The notes: a model not told the origin generated them from the letters alone. Positions 11,717-18,863 are shown, counted from the first letter of the stretch. The stretch: 26,913 bases of DNA from CAYOHY01 sp964403885 (GCA_964403885.1 CAYOHY010000028.1:1-26913); one strand, 5' to 3'. Numbers and translations are program-made.

Positions 11717-11741
11717 GTGCGACACCTTCAACGGTGCGCAC
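11717..11741 (+). promoter_or_regulatory. Hairpin at the S10/spc junction (rpsQ-rplN)
   Basis: GTGCG (11717-11721) and CACC (11723-11726) pair with GGTG (11733-11736) and CGCAC (11737-11741), giving nine pairs with one bulged A and the loop TTCAAC. No T-run follows, so termination is unlikely. It lies 20 bases or more before the rplN ribosome binding site. Confidence 0.4.
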
Positions 11742-11775
11742 CTCTCCCGGACCGAACGTAACGGAGGATTAGTAG

Positions 11776-12144
11776 ATGATCCAGGCAGAAACCCGGCTCA
11801 AAGTCGCCGACAACTCTGGTGCCCGCAAGGTTGCGTGCATCAAGGTTCTCGGCGGCTCGAAGCGCCGCTACGCCCATGTGGGCGACGTCATCGTGTGTGC
11901 TGTCAAGGAGGCCACTCCCAACGGCGCAGTCAAGAAGGGCGATGTCGTCAAGGCGGTCGTGGTACGCACGAAGAAGGAAGTTCGCCGTCCTGACGGCAGC
12001 TACATCAGGTTCGATGACAACGCCGCTGTGGTGATCGATGCGCAGGGCAACCCGCGTGGCACTCGTATCTTCGGCCCGGTCGCACGTGAGCTTCGCGATC
12101 GGCGCTACATGAAGATCGTGTCGCTCGCGCCGGAAGTGCTCTAG
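11776..12144 (+). CDS. rplN: Ribosomal protein L14
   Basis: 50S interface protein that contacts 16S rRNA and binds the silencing factor RsfS in many bacteria. It has 122 residues, exactly typical. ATG 11776 (MIQAETRLKVADNSGARKV) follows GGAGGATTAGTAG. The signatures CIKVLGGSKRRYAHVGDVIV and RGTRIFGPVARELRDRRYMK are conserved. It is the first gene of the spc block and is followed by rplX after 9 bases. Confidence 0.97.
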   Translation: MIQAETRLKVADNSGARKVACIKVLGGSKRRYAHVGDVIVCAVKEATPNGAVKKGDVVKAVVVRTKKEVRRPDGSYIRFDDNAAVVIDAQGNPRGTRIFGPVARELRDRRYMKIVSLAPEVL

Positions 12145-12153
12145 GAGGTAGAC

Positions 12154-12474
12154 ATGACGAAGCTGAGCATCCGCACGGGCGATAAGGTCAAGGTCATCGC
12201 CGGCAAGGACAAGGGCAAGGAAGCCAAGATCCTGGCAACCCTGCCGTACAAGGAGCGCGTCATCGTCGAGCGCATCAACATGGTCAAGAAGGCCACGCGT
12301 CCGACCCAGAAGAACCCCAAGGGCGGCATCCTCGAGATCGAGGCGCCGATTCACGTCAGCAACGTGATGCTGGTGTGCCCGAGCTGCTCGCAGGCGACTC
12401 GTATCGGTCGCAAGCGTGTCGACGGTACGCGCGTCCGCGTGTGCAAGAAGTGTGGCAACGACATCGACAAGTAG
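12154..12474 (+). CDS. rplX: Ribosomal protein L24 with a four-cysteine zinc-type C-terminus
   Basis: Assembly-initiator protein of the 50S subunit. It has 106 residues; ATG 12154 follows AGGAGG. The N-terminal KOW-type region RTGDKVKVIAGKDKGKEAKI is present. The C-terminal third holds CPSC (Cys75, Cys78) and CKKC (Cys97, Cys100), a ribbon likely to bind zinc, as in L24 of many Gram-positive and thermophilic bacteria. The 92-base spacer after it carries two tandem hairpins. Confidence 0.97.
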   Translation: MTKLSIRTGDKVKVIAGKDKGKEAKILATLPYKERVIVERINMVKKATRPTQKNPKGGILEIEAPIHVSNVMLVCPSCSQATRIGRKRVDGTRVRVCKKCGNDIDK

Positions 12475-12480
12475 TCGATG

Positions 12481-12534
12481 TGTGATAATGGCTCCTCGTT
12501 TTGGCGAGGAGGTGCAGGGTCAGAAATCCTGCAC
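12481..12534 (+). promoter_or_regulatory. rplX-rplE spacer: extended -10-like box and two tandem perfect hairpins
   Basis: TGTGATAAT (12481-12489) resembles an extended -10; a -35 is not convincing. CTCCTCG (12492-12498) pairs with CGAGGAG (12505-12511), loop TTTTGG. Immediately after, GTGCAGGGT (12512-12520) pairs with ATCCTGCAC (12526-12534), loop CAGAA. There is no T-run, so terminators are unlikely. In E. coli S8 represses the spc operon by binding at this same junction. A regulatory role here is inferred from position and structure. Confidence 0.5.
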
Positions 12535-12566
12535 TGAGAACCCCGGATGAAAGAAGAGCGAACAAC

Positions 12567-13109
12567 ATGGCTCCGAGGCTCAAGATCAAGTACAACAGCG
12601 AGGTCGCTCCGGCGCTTCTGGAGAAGGTTGGCTACGCCAACGTCAACCAGATTCCGCGCCTTGAGAAGATCGTCGTGAACATGGGTGTGGGCGCTGCCGT
12701 CCAGGACGCTAAGCAGCTCGATGCTGCCGTCGAAGACCTGCGCATCATCACCGGCCAGCAGCCGATGATCACCCGTGCCAAGAAGTCCATCGCGGGCTTC
12801 AAGATCCGTCAGGGTATGCCCATCGGTGCGAAGGTCACCCTTCGCGGCGACCGTATGTGGGAGTTCTTCGACCGCCTGATCTCTGCTGCGATCCCGCGCA
12901 TCCGCGACTTCCGCGGTCTGCCGGCCAACAGCTTTGATGGTCGTGGCAACTACTCGATGGGCGTGACCGAGCAGCTGATCTTCCCGGAGGTCGACTACGA
13001 CAAGGTCGATCGCACCCGCGGTATGGACATCACGTTCGTCACCAGCGCGAAGACCGACGACGAGGCCAAGGCCCTGCTCGAGGGCTTCGGTTTCCCGTTC
13101 AAGCGATAG
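12567..13109 (+). CDS. rplE: Ribosomal protein L5
   Basis: 5S rRNA-binding protein of the central protuberance, contacting P-site tRNA. It has 180 residues when started at ATG 12567 (MAPRLKIKYNSEVAPALLEK), which matches the family. The frame is open further upstream, but that stretch is the structured spacer. The ribosome binding site is weak (AAGAAGAG). Conserved segments are GQQPMITRAKKSIAGFKIRQ and NYSMGVTEQLIFPEVDYDK. The weak site behind tandem hairpins makes translational control plausible. Confidence 0.96.
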   Translation: MAPRLKIKYNSEVAPALLEKVGYANVNQIPRLEKIVVNMGVGAAVQDAKQLDAAVEDLRIITGQQPMITRAKKSIAGFKIRQGMPIGAKVTLRGDRMWEFFDRLISAAIPRIRDFRGLPANSFDGRGNYSMGVTEQLIFPEVDYDKVDRTRGMDITFVTSAKTDDEAKALLEGFGFPFKR

Positions 13110-13120
13110 AAGGAACCCCT

Positions 13121-13141
13121 CGGCGGGGGATGCGCCCGCCG
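13121..13141 (+). promoter_or_regulatory. Hairpin before rpsZ
   Basis: A perfect 7-bp stem, CGGCGGG (13121-13127) with CCCGCCG (13135-13141), loop GGATGCG. It ends 7 bases before the GGAGG of rpsZ. AAAA rather than a T-run follows, so it is not a terminator on this strand. Confidence 0.35.
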
Positions 13142-13160
13142 CGAAAATGGAGGTTTGGAA

Positions 13161-13346
13161 GTGGCTAAGAAGTCGATGATCGCCAAGGCGAAGCGCCAGC
13201 CGAAGTTCGGCGTGCGCCAGCACAACCGCTGCAGCCGTTGCGGCCGTCCTCGCGGTTTCTACCGCCAGTTCGGTCTGTGCCGTGTCTGCCTGCGTGAGAT
13301 GGCTAGCCGAGGCGAGCTCCCCGGCGTGCGCAAGGCGAGCTGGTAG
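13161..13346 (+). CDS. rpsZ: Ribosomal protein S14, zinc-binding short form (type Z)
   Basis: 30S head protein. It has 61 residues, the short zinc-binding form rather than the 89-101 residue zinc-free form. GTG 13161 is chosen because GGAGG (13149-13153) lies 7 bases upstream and the product starts (M)AKKSMIAKAKRQ. The zinc ligands Cys24, Cys27, Cys40 and Cys43 (CSRC and CRVC) are intact, and the tail GELPGVRKASW is characteristic. Many genomes also hold a zinc-free copy elsewhere; none is in this window. Confidence 0.97.
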   Translation: MAKKSMIAKAKRQPKFGVRQHNRCSRCGRPRGFYRQFGLCRVCLREMASRGELPGVRKASW

Positions 13347-13377
13347 GCCCGACCTGCACGCACGGAGGAGACCCATC

Positions 13378-13413
13378 CGGTCTGGCGTGACTGCCATGGG
13401 CTGTCACGGACCG
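13378..13413 (+). promoter_or_regulatory. Structured rpsZ-rpsH spacer
   Basis: CGGTC (13378-13382) pairs with GACCG (13409-13413), and CGTGAC (13386-13391) with GTCACG (13403-13408), with a three-base bulge (TGG) on the 5' side and an 11-base loop. The spacer is 102 bases and ends in AGGAGG (13437-13442) for rpsH. S8, encoded next, is the spc repressor in E. coli, so an autoregulatory site is possible but unproven. Confidence 0.4.
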
Positions 13414-13448
13414 CGGACAGGGCTCATCCCGGACCATAGGAGGATCCA

Positions 13449-13847
13449 ATGAGCATGACCGACCCGATCGCAGATATGCTGACGCGTATCCGCAACGCCA
13501 ACTCGGCGTACAAGACCAGCACGACGATGCCGTCGAGCAAGAAGCTCGTCGAGATCGCCCGCATCCTCAAGGAGGAGGGCTACATCGTGGATTACACGGT
13601 GACGCCTCAGGCTCCGCAGGACGTGCTGGAAGTCACCCTGAAGTACGGCCCCCGCAAGGAGCGCACGATCACCGGCCTGCGCCGCATCAGCAAGCCCGGT
13701 CTGCGTGTCTACGCGAAGAAGGACGAGCTGCCCCGTGTTCTGGGTGGTCTCGGTATCGCTGTCATCTCGACGTCTGCCGGTGTCATGACCGACCGCGCTG
13801 CCCGCAAGGCCGGCGTGGGCGGCGAAGTCATCGCCTACGTCTGGTAA
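13449..13847 (+). CDS. rpsH: Ribosomal protein S8
   Basis: Primary-binding 30S protein of the central domain; in E. coli it is also the repressor of the spc operon. It has 132 residues, the standard length. ATG 13449 (MSMTDPIADMLTRIRNANSA) lies 6 bases after AGGAGG; a second ATG two codons later is less well placed. The C-terminal RNA-binding signature GIAVISTSAGVMTDRAARKA, ending in GGEVIAYVW, is conserved. Confidence 0.97.
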   Translation: MSMTDPIADMLTRIRNANSAYKTSTTMPSSKKLVEIARILKEEGYIVDYTVTPQAPQDVLEVTLKYGPRKERTITGLRRISKPGLRVYAKKDELPRVLGGLGIAVISTSAGVMTDRAARKAGVGGEVIAYVW

Positions 13848-13877
13848 TCGGACGGACCAAGGAAAGGAGCGTACGCC

Positions 13878-14414
13878 GTGTCACGAATCGGCAAGCAGCC
13901 CATCCCGGTTCCGTCCGGGGTCGAGGTCAAGATCGACGGTTCGACCGTCACCATGAAGGGCCCGAAGGGCGAGCTCACGAGCACGTTCTCGGACATCATC
14001 AACATCTCGCTGGAGGATGGCGTCATCAACGTCACCCGTCCGGACGATAGCCGCGAGGCCAGGTCGCTGCATGGCCTGACCCGCACCCTGTTGTCCAACA
14101 TGGCCGTCGGTGTGTCCGAGGGCTATGCGAAGACCCTGGAGATCGTCGGCGTTGGTTACCGCGCCGTGCTCAAGGGCTCCGATCTCGAGCTCGCGCTCGG
14201 TTTCAGCCACCCTGTGGTTGTGACCCCCGAGCCCGGCATCACCTTTGAGGTGCCCGCCCCCACGAAGATCGTGGTGCGCGGCATCGACAAGCAGCGCGTC
14301 GGTCAGGTTGCCGCCGACATCCGCGCGTGGCGCAAGCCTGAGCCCTACAAGGGCAAGGGTGTTCGCTACGAGGGCGAGTACGTCCGTCGTAAGCTCGGCA
14401 AGGCTGCCAAGTAA
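13878..14414 (+). CDS. rplF: Ribosomal protein L6
   Basis: 50S protein near the factor-binding site and sarcin-ricin loop. It has 178 residues. The start is GTG 13878, giving (M)SRIGKQPIPVPSGVEVKID, with AAAGGAG (13863-13869) 8 bases upstream. Both repeats of the L6 fold appear to be present. The C-terminal signature PEPYKGKGVRYEGEYVRRK, ending LGKAAK, is typical. It lies between rpsH and rplR in standard order. Confidence 0.97.
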   Translation: MSRIGKQPIPVPSGVEVKIDGSTVTMKGPKGELTSTFSDIINISLEDGVINVTRPDDSREARSLHGLTRTLLSNMAVGVSEGYAKTLEIVGVGYRAVLKGSDLELALGFSHPVVVTPEPGITFEVPAPTKIVVRGIDKQRVGQVAADIRAWRKPEPYKGKGVRYEGEYVRRKLGKAAK

Positions 14415-14464
14415 CCAAGCCAGTCGGCTCCGCGCGGGCCGTGTGAAACGAGGAGATCGAGGTC

Positions 14465-14833
14465 ATGGACAAGCTCAAGGCGAAGCAGGCAGCGCTGGCC
14501 CGCCGCCACCGCCGTGTCCGCGGTAAGGTCAGCGGCACCGCGGCGCGTCCGCGTCTGTGTGTAAACCGTACGAATGCTCACATCTACGCCCAGGTGATCG
14601 ATGACGCCACCGGCCTTACGGTCGTGTCGGCTTCGAGCCTGGACAAGGAGCTCAAGGCGTCACTCGCCTCGGGCTCCAACATCGAGGCCGCCAAGGCCGT
14701 TGGTGAAGCAGTGGGCCGCCGGGCCGTCGAGGCCGGTGTCACCGAGGTCGTGTTCGACCGAGGTGGCCGCCTGTATCACGGTCGGGTCAAGGCTCTGGCT
14801 GACGGTGCTCGTAGCGCCGGCCTGAAGTTCTAG
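14465..14833 (+). CDS. rplR: Ribosomal protein L18
   Basis: 5S rRNA-binding protein of the central protuberance. It has 122 residues. ATG 14465 (MDKLKAKQAALARRHRRVRG) follows GAGGAGATCGAGGTC. Conserved segments are RPRLCVNRTNAHIYAQVIDD and EVVFDRGGRLYHGRVKALAD, ending GARSAGLKF. The 50-base gap after rplF shows no feature beyond the binding site. It is followed by rpsE at 11 bases. Confidence 0.97.
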   Translation: MDKLKAKQAALARRHRRVRGKVSGTAARPRLCVNRTNAHIYAQVIDDATGLTVVSASSLDKELKASLASGSNIEAAKAVGEAVGRRAVEAGVTEVVFDRGGRLYHGRVKALADGARSAGLKF

Positions 14834-14844
14834 GGAGGAAAGGT

Positions 14845-15354
14845 ATGGCGCGCAGGGAAGCCCCGGTGTCGGAGCTCCAGGAGAAGGTTGTCTATATCAA
14901 CCGTGTCTCTAAGGTCGTCAAGGGTGGTCGCCGTTTCGCGCTGACCGCTCTGGTGGTCGTGGGCGACGGTGCGGGCAACGTCGGCGTCGGCATGGGCAAG
15001 TCCCAGGAAGTGCCGATCGCCATCAAGAAGGGCATCGAAGATGCCAAGAAGAACATGTTCAAGGTGCCCGTGGTGAACGGGACCATTCCGCACGAGATCT
15101 ACGGCGTGTTCGGCGCCGGTCGCGTGATGCTCAAGCCGGCTGCGCCGGGTACCGGTATCATCGCCGGTGGTCCGGTTCGCGCGCTGCTCGAGCTGTGCGG
15201 TATCCACGACATCCTCAGCAAGTCCTTGGGCAGCGACAACGCGCTGAACATGGTCAAGGCCGCCGCTGAGGGCCTCAAGGCTCTCTCGAGCGCCGATGAG
15301 GTCGCACGTCGCCGCGGCAAGACCGTTGCTGAGATTTACGGCTGGGAGGAGTAG
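14845..15354 (+). CDS. rpsE: Ribosomal protein S5
   Basis: 30S protein at the mRNA entrance, involved in decoding fidelity and in helicase activity with S3 and S4. It has 169 residues. ATG 14845 follows GGGAGGAAAGGT. The S5 double-stranded-RNA-binding-like motif VVKGGRRFALTALVVVGDGA, followed by GNVGVGMGKSQEVP, is intact, including the loop where spectinomycin-resistance changes occur. C-terminal ALNMVKAAAEGLKALSS is typical. Confidence 0.97.
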   Translation: MARREAPVSELQEKVVYINRVSKVVKGGRRFALTALVVVGDGAGNVGVGMGKSQEVPIAIKKGIEDAKKNMFKVPVVNGTIPHEIYGVFGAGRVMLKPAAPGTGIIAGGPVRALLELCGIHDILSKSLGSDNALNMVKAAAEGLKALSSADEVARRRGKTVAEIYGWEE

Positions 15355-15357
15355 TCC

Positions 15358-15555
15358 ATGCCGAAGAACACGCAGGCCAAGACCCTCAAGGTCACCCAGG
15401 TGCGCAGCACCATCGGCCAGAAGGCCGACCAGAAGGCCACGGTGCGTGCACTGGGCCTGAAGCGGATCAATGACTCGATCGAGCAGGTGGACACGCCGGC
15501 CGTCCGAGGAATGATCTTCAAGGTCAAGCACCTGGTGAAGGTCGAGGAGCTCTAG
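15358..15555 (+). CDS. rpmD: Ribosomal protein L30
   Basis: Small 50S protein with a ferredoxin-like fold. It has 65 residues, slightly longer than the usual 58-62. ATG 15358 lies 3 bases after the rpsE stop, with GGGAGGAG as binding site. The signature KVTQVRSTIGQKADQKATVR with LGLKRINDSIEQVDTPAVRG is clear. A terminator-like hairpin follows, so rpmD probably ends one transcript. Confidence 0.96.
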   Translation: MPKNTQAKTLKVTQVRSTIGQKADQKATVRALGLKRINDSIEQVDTPAVRGMIFKVKHLVKVEEL

Positions 15556-15576
15556 CGGCGAATTGTCCGCTTACTG

Positions 15577-15610
15577 AGGCCCGGTGCGAATGCGCCGGGC
15601 CTTCGGTGTC
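15577..15610 (+). terminator. Terminator-like hairpin after rpmD
   Basis: An 11-bp stem (15577-15587 with 15592-15602) with one T-G wobble and the loop GAAT, followed by TTCGGTGT. The stem is very stable, but the tail has few T residues, so it may be partial. Together with the promoter-like box at 15611 it suggests that the spc block is split here. Confidence 0.6.
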
Positions 15611-15619
15611 TGATACGAT
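15611..15619 (+). promoter_or_regulatory. Extended -10 promoter upstream of rplO
   Basis: TGATACGAT (TGnTACGAT) lies right after the rpmD hairpin. No good -35 is seen at 16-18 bp, which extended -10 promoters can tolerate. Predicted transcription start is near 15626; it would drive rplO-secY-adk-map and probably beyond. Confidence 0.45.
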
Positions 15620-15638
15620 GCCGTGATGTATGCAGTCA

Positions 15639-15677
15639 GCCGGCGGCGAGCGGCCGGCGACGGTGGAGAGTCCACCG
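15639..15677 (+). promoter_or_regulatory. Structured leader of rplO
   Basis: Two hairpins stand side by side: GCCGGC (15639-15644) with GCCGGC (15653-15658), and CGGTGGA (15661-15667) with TCCACCG (15671-15677), loop GAG. The AAGGAG of rplO follows 12 bases later (15690-15695). This is a candidate regulatory leader; no named family was recognised. Confidence 0.4.
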
Positions 15678-15704
15678 GTAGCGAACATGAAGGAGTACCA
15701 CGCA

Positions 15705-16154
15705 ATGCAGATTCACGATCTTTTCCCTGCGCCCGGTTCTCGTAAGAACCGCAAGCGCGTCGGCCGCGGCAACGGCAGCGGTCACGGAAGCACCGCAGGT
15801 CGCGGTGACAAGGGTCAGAACTCACGCGCCGGTGGCGGCAAGGGCCCCGGTTTCGAGGGTGGCCAGAACCCGATGCACATGCGTCTTCCGAAGCTCCCTG
15901 GCTTCACGAACCGCAACCGCGTCGAGTACTCGGTCGTCAACGTGTCGCGCCTGAGCGAGCTGTTCGCTGATGGCGACACGGTGACCAGCGCCGAGTTGGT
16001 CGCCAAGGGTGTCATCAAGTCGACCTCCGAGCTCGTCAAGGTGCTCGGCGACGGCGAGCTCACCAAGAAGCTCACCGTTCAGGTGGACAAAGTGTCCGGC
16101 CCCGCTAAGGCCAAGATCGAGGCCGCAGGAGGGACGGTCGAGACGCCGTGCTAA
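15705..16154 (+). CDS. rplO: Ribosomal protein L15
   Basis: Late-assembly 50S protein. It has 149 residues when started at ATG 15705 (MQIHDLFPAPGSRKNRKRVG), 9 bases after AAGGAG. The open frame extends 25 codons upstream, but that region is the structured leader. The Gly-rich RNA-binding segment GRGNGSGHGSTAGRGDKGQN is typical. The last codons overlap the secY start by 7 bases, which implies translational coupling of L15 and SecY. Confidence 0.96.
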   Translation: MQIHDLFPAPGSRKNRKRVGRGNGSGHGSTAGRGDKGQNSRAGGGKGPGFEGGQNPMHMRLPKLPGFTNRNRVEYSVVNVSRLSELFADGDTVTSAELVAKGVIKSTSELVKVLGDGELTKKLTVQVDKVSGPAKAKIEAAGGTVETPC

Positions 16155-17425
16155 CTGCGATCGCTAACGCGTTCAGGGTTCCGGAGCTCCGAAGGAAGAT
16201 ACTCTTCACCCTCGGCATCATCTGCCTGTACCGCGTGGGTTCGTACATTCCGGTTCCCGGCGTTGACACCACCGTGATCCAGAACCAGGTCGCCGACGCA
16301 GCCACGCTTGGCCTGCTGAACCTGTTCTCGGGCGGCGCCCTGTCGCAGTTCTCGGTGTTCTCGCTGGGCATCATGCCCTACATCACGTCCTCGATCATCA
16401 TGCAGCTTCTGCAGGGAGTCATCCCGCAGATCGAGGCGTGGCAGAAGGAGGGCGAGTCCGGTCAGCGCCGCATCACCCAGATCACTCGCTATATGACCCT
16501 GGGTATCGCGCTGCTGTCTTCGCTCGGCCTGCTGACGCTGTTCCGCAGCGTTCCGGGCGCACTCCCCGTGTCCGGTCCGGGCCTCCCGCCCTTCCCGTTC
16601 ACGGCAACGGTGATCATCATCTCGCTCATCGCGGGCACCGCGCTCATCATGTGGTTCGGTGAGTTGATCACCCAGCGTGGTATCGGCAACGGAATGTCGC
16701 TGCTCATCTTTGCGAGCATCGTGTCGAGGTTCCCTGTCACCATCGCGCAGTCGATCCAGTTCGGTGACTGGTTTGTGACCGTCGGTATGATCGTCATCGT
16801 GGCCTTGGTCATCGCGGCGATCGTCTACATGGAGCGCGCGCAGCGCCGTATCCCGGTGCAGTACGCGAAGCGAGTCGTCGGCCGTCGCGTGTATGGCGGA
16901 TCGGGGACCTACATCCCGCTCAAGATCAACGGCGCCAATGTCGTGCCGATCATCTTCGCGACCTCGCTGCTCTACTTCCCGACTCAGCTGGCCGTCATGC
17001 TCGGGTCGAACGCACCGCAGTGGTTCACGAATGTGGCGAACGCGATGGCGCGTGGGCCTCTCAACTGGGTCCTGGAGTTCGGGCTGATCGTGTTCTTCAC
17101 GTACTTCTACACGGCTCTCGTCTTCAACCCCATCGATCTGTCGGACAACTTGCGTAAGAGCGGCGGCTTCATCCCCGGCGTTCGTCCCGGTGTGACGACC
17201 GTTCGTTACATCGAGAACGTCTTGAACAGGATCACGCTTCCGGGCGCACTGTTCTTGGGTGTCATCGCGGTTGTGCCGTCGATCATCTTCAGCTTCACCA
17301 ACAACCGCCTTGTGCAGCAGTTTGGTGGTACGTCGATCCTGATCATGGTGGGCGTTGCCCTTGAGACCATGACTCAGATCGAGAGCCAGCTGAAGATGCG
17401 TCACTACGACGGTTTCTTCAAGTAG
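16148..17425 (+). CDS. secY: Protein translocase channel subunit SecY
   Basis: Membrane channel of the Sec translocon, partnered by SecE and SecG and driven by SecA or the ribosome. It has 425 residues with about ten hydrophobic segments. GTG 16148 overlaps the rplO stop and gives the classic N-terminus (M)LTAIANAFRVPELRRKILFT. Conserved parts include RVGSYIPVPGVDTT with the plug region after it, LGIMPYITSSIIMQLLQG, and the cytoplasmic loop RRIPVQYAKR near residue 240. AGGAGGG lies 14 bases upstream, rather far. It is followed by adk after 25 bases. Confidence 0.97.
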   Translation: MLTAIANAFRVPELRRKILFTLGIICLYRVGSYIPVPGVDTTVIQNQVADAATLGLLNLFSGGALSQFSVFSLGIMPYITSSIIMQLLQGVIPQIEAWQKEGESGQRRITQITRYMTLGIALLSSLGLLTLFRSVPGALPVSGPGLPPFPFTATVIIISLIAGTALIMWFGELITQRGIGNGMSLLIFASIVSRFPVTIAQSIQFGDWFVTVGMIVIVALVIAAIVYMERAQRRIPVQYAKRVVGRRVYGGSGTYIPLKINGANVVPIIFATSLLYFPTQLAVMLGSNAPQWFTNVANAMARGPLNWVLEFGLIVFFTYFYTALVFNPIDLSDNLRKSGGFIPGVRPGVTTVRYIENVLNRITLPGALFLGVIAVVPSIIFSFTNNRLVQQFGGTSILIMVGVALETMTQIESQLKMRHYDGFFK

Positions 17426-17450
17426 GACAGGCAAGGGGAGAGGGGTTCGG

Positions 17451-18080
17451 ATGAACATCGTACTTCTGGGAGCTCCGGGGGCCGGCAAGGGCACGCAGGC
17501 GGCTCGCATCATCGAGGCGTACGGCTTGCCGCACATCTCGACCGGGGACATCCTCCGTGCCGCCGTCGCCAATGGGACCGAGCTCGGTCTTGAGGCGAAG
17601 CGCTACATGGACGCGGGCGAGTTGGTTCCGGACGCGGTCGTTATCGGCCTCGTGAAGGATCGCCTGTCCCAGTCGGACACCGACAAGGGCTTCATCCTTG
17701 ACGGGTTTCCCCGGACCACCGCTCAGGCGGAGGCCCTCGATGTCGAGCTTGACTCGCTCGGCAAGTCCATCGATGCGGCGATCGCCGTGATCGTTGACCC
17801 CGAGGTCATCGTCTCGAGACTGACGTCTCGTCGTACCTGTGGTGAGTGTGGCCGCATCACGTCTGCCGCCGAGGGTGACACCTGTGTTGCCTGCGGCGGA
17901 GCGCTCGTTCAGCGTGATGACGACAACGAGACCACCGTGCGCAACAGACTTGATGTCTATGAGCGTTCGACTGCTCCATTGATCGACTACTACGGCTCAA
18001 AGGGCGTGCTTCACTCGCTTGACGGCGACCGACCGGTCGACGTCGTGTGGGCCGAAGTCAAAGCCATCCTGGAGGCTTAG
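17451..18080 (+). CDS. adk: Adenylate kinase with a four-cysteine LID
   Basis: Catalyses AMP + ATP to 2 ADP; cytoplasmic. It has 209 residues. P-loop GAPGAGKGTQ (7-16), the AMP-site motif STGDILRAA and DGFPRT (84-89) are intact. The LID carries Cys130, Cys133, Cys145 and Cys148, a likely structural zinc site as in Gram-positive enzymes. The stretch between the Cys pairs is only 11 residues and lacks the usual Tyr-His…Pro segment of long LIDs. ATG 17451 follows GGGGAGAGGGG. The position after secY is the classical one. Confidence 0.97.
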   Translation: MNIVLLGAPGAGKGTQAARIIEAYGLPHISTGDILRAAVANGTELGLEAKRYMDAGELVPDAVVIGLVKDRLSQSDTDKGFILDGFPRTTAQAEALDVELDSLGKSIDAAIAVIVDPEVIVSRLTSRRTCGECGRITSAAEGDTCVACGGALVQRDDDNETTVRNRLDVYERSTAPLIDYYGSKGVLHSLDGDRPVDVVWAEVKAILEA

Positions 18081-18087
18081 GACACGC

Positions 18088-18837
18088 GTGATCATTCGCA
18101 AGTCCGCTTCCGAGATCGAGATCATGCGTGAGGCCGGGCGCATCAGCGCCCGCGCCTTGCGTCTGGTGGGGGAGGCCGTCGCTCCGGGTGTGACGACGGC
18201 TGAGCTCGACGAGATCGCCGAGTCGGTCATCCGGGAATCCGGGGCCGCTCCGGCGTTCAAGGGCTACCACGGCTACCCCGCCACGCTGTGCACGTCGATC
18301 AATCATCAGGTCGTTCACGGCATCCCTTCGGCGTCGGTCGTGCTGGCCGATGGAGACATCATCTCCGTGGACGTGGGTGCGGTGTTCCAGGGGTACTTCG
18401 GCGACAATGCCAAGACCTTTGGTGTAGGAGTGATCTCACCGGCCGCACAGAGTCTTCTTGAGACCACCGAGGCGTCTCTGGCGAGCGGTATCGAAGCAGC
18501 ACGGGCGGGCAATCGTCTCTACGATATCGGTGCCGCGGTGCAGAGCGTCGCAGAGGCCCAGGGCTTCGGTGTTGTCAGGGAGTACGTGGGGCACGGAATC
18601 GGTCGTGCCATGCATGAAGACCCCAACGTGCCCAACTACGGTAAGGCGGGCACGGGACCGAGGCTTGAGGTGGGCATGGTGTTCGCCATCGAGCCGATGG
18701 TCAATCAAGGCGGATTCGCCGTTGATGCGTTGCCTGACGGATGGACCGTGGTCACCCGGGATGGCTCACTGTCGGCTCACTTCGAGCACACCGTGGCCAT
18801 CACCGAGAACGGACCTTTGGTACTGACGCAGGAGTAA
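18088..18837 (+). CDS. map: Methionine aminopeptidase, type I
   Basis: Removes the initiator Met from nascent proteins after deformylation; cytoplasmic, acts at the ribosome. It has 249 residues from GTG 18088, giving (M)IIRKSASEIEIMREAGRIS. All five metal ligands are present: Asp95 (SVDVGA), Asp106 (GDNAK), His169 (GHGIG), Glu202 (IEPM) and Glu233 (FEHTV), plus the substrate-site His78. GGAGG lies 12 bases upstream inside the end of adk. It is a compact type I enzyme without an SH3-binding or zinc-finger extension. Confidence 0.97.
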   Translation: MIIRKSASEIEIMREAGRISARALRLVGEAVAPGVTTAELDEIAESVIRESGAAPAFKGYHGYPATLCTSINHQVVHGIPSASVVLADGDIISVDVGAVFQGYFGDNAKTFGVGVISPAAQSLLETTEASLASGIEAARAGNRLYDIGAAVQSVAEAQGFGVVREYVGHGIGRAMHEDPNVPNYGKAGTGPRLEVGMVFAIEPMVNQGGFAVDALPDGWTVVTRDGSLSAHFEHTVAITENGPLVLTQE

Positions 18838-18863
18838 TCGCCCTACGGGGTACGAACTTGTTC

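Noticed and set aside
10041..11741. 566-codon open frame on the minus strand across rpsC-rplP-rpmC-rpsQ
   Set aside because: It crosses four well-identified plus-strand genes and gives a low-complexity His/Leu/Asp-rich product typical of antisense frames in GC-rich genes.
12481..12534. The rplX-rplE hairpins as a terminator
   Set aside because: Neither hairpin is followed by a T-run, and the operon continues with rplE immediately afterwards.
13121..13141. Hairpin before rpsZ as a terminator
   Set aside because: No T-run follows, and the stem sits at the ribosome binding site of an essential gene; kept only as a possible structural element.
16151..17572. 473-codon open frame on the minus strand opposite secY
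   Set aside because: Extremely Arg/Asp/His-rich and without hydrophobic or domain structure; a shadow of secY.
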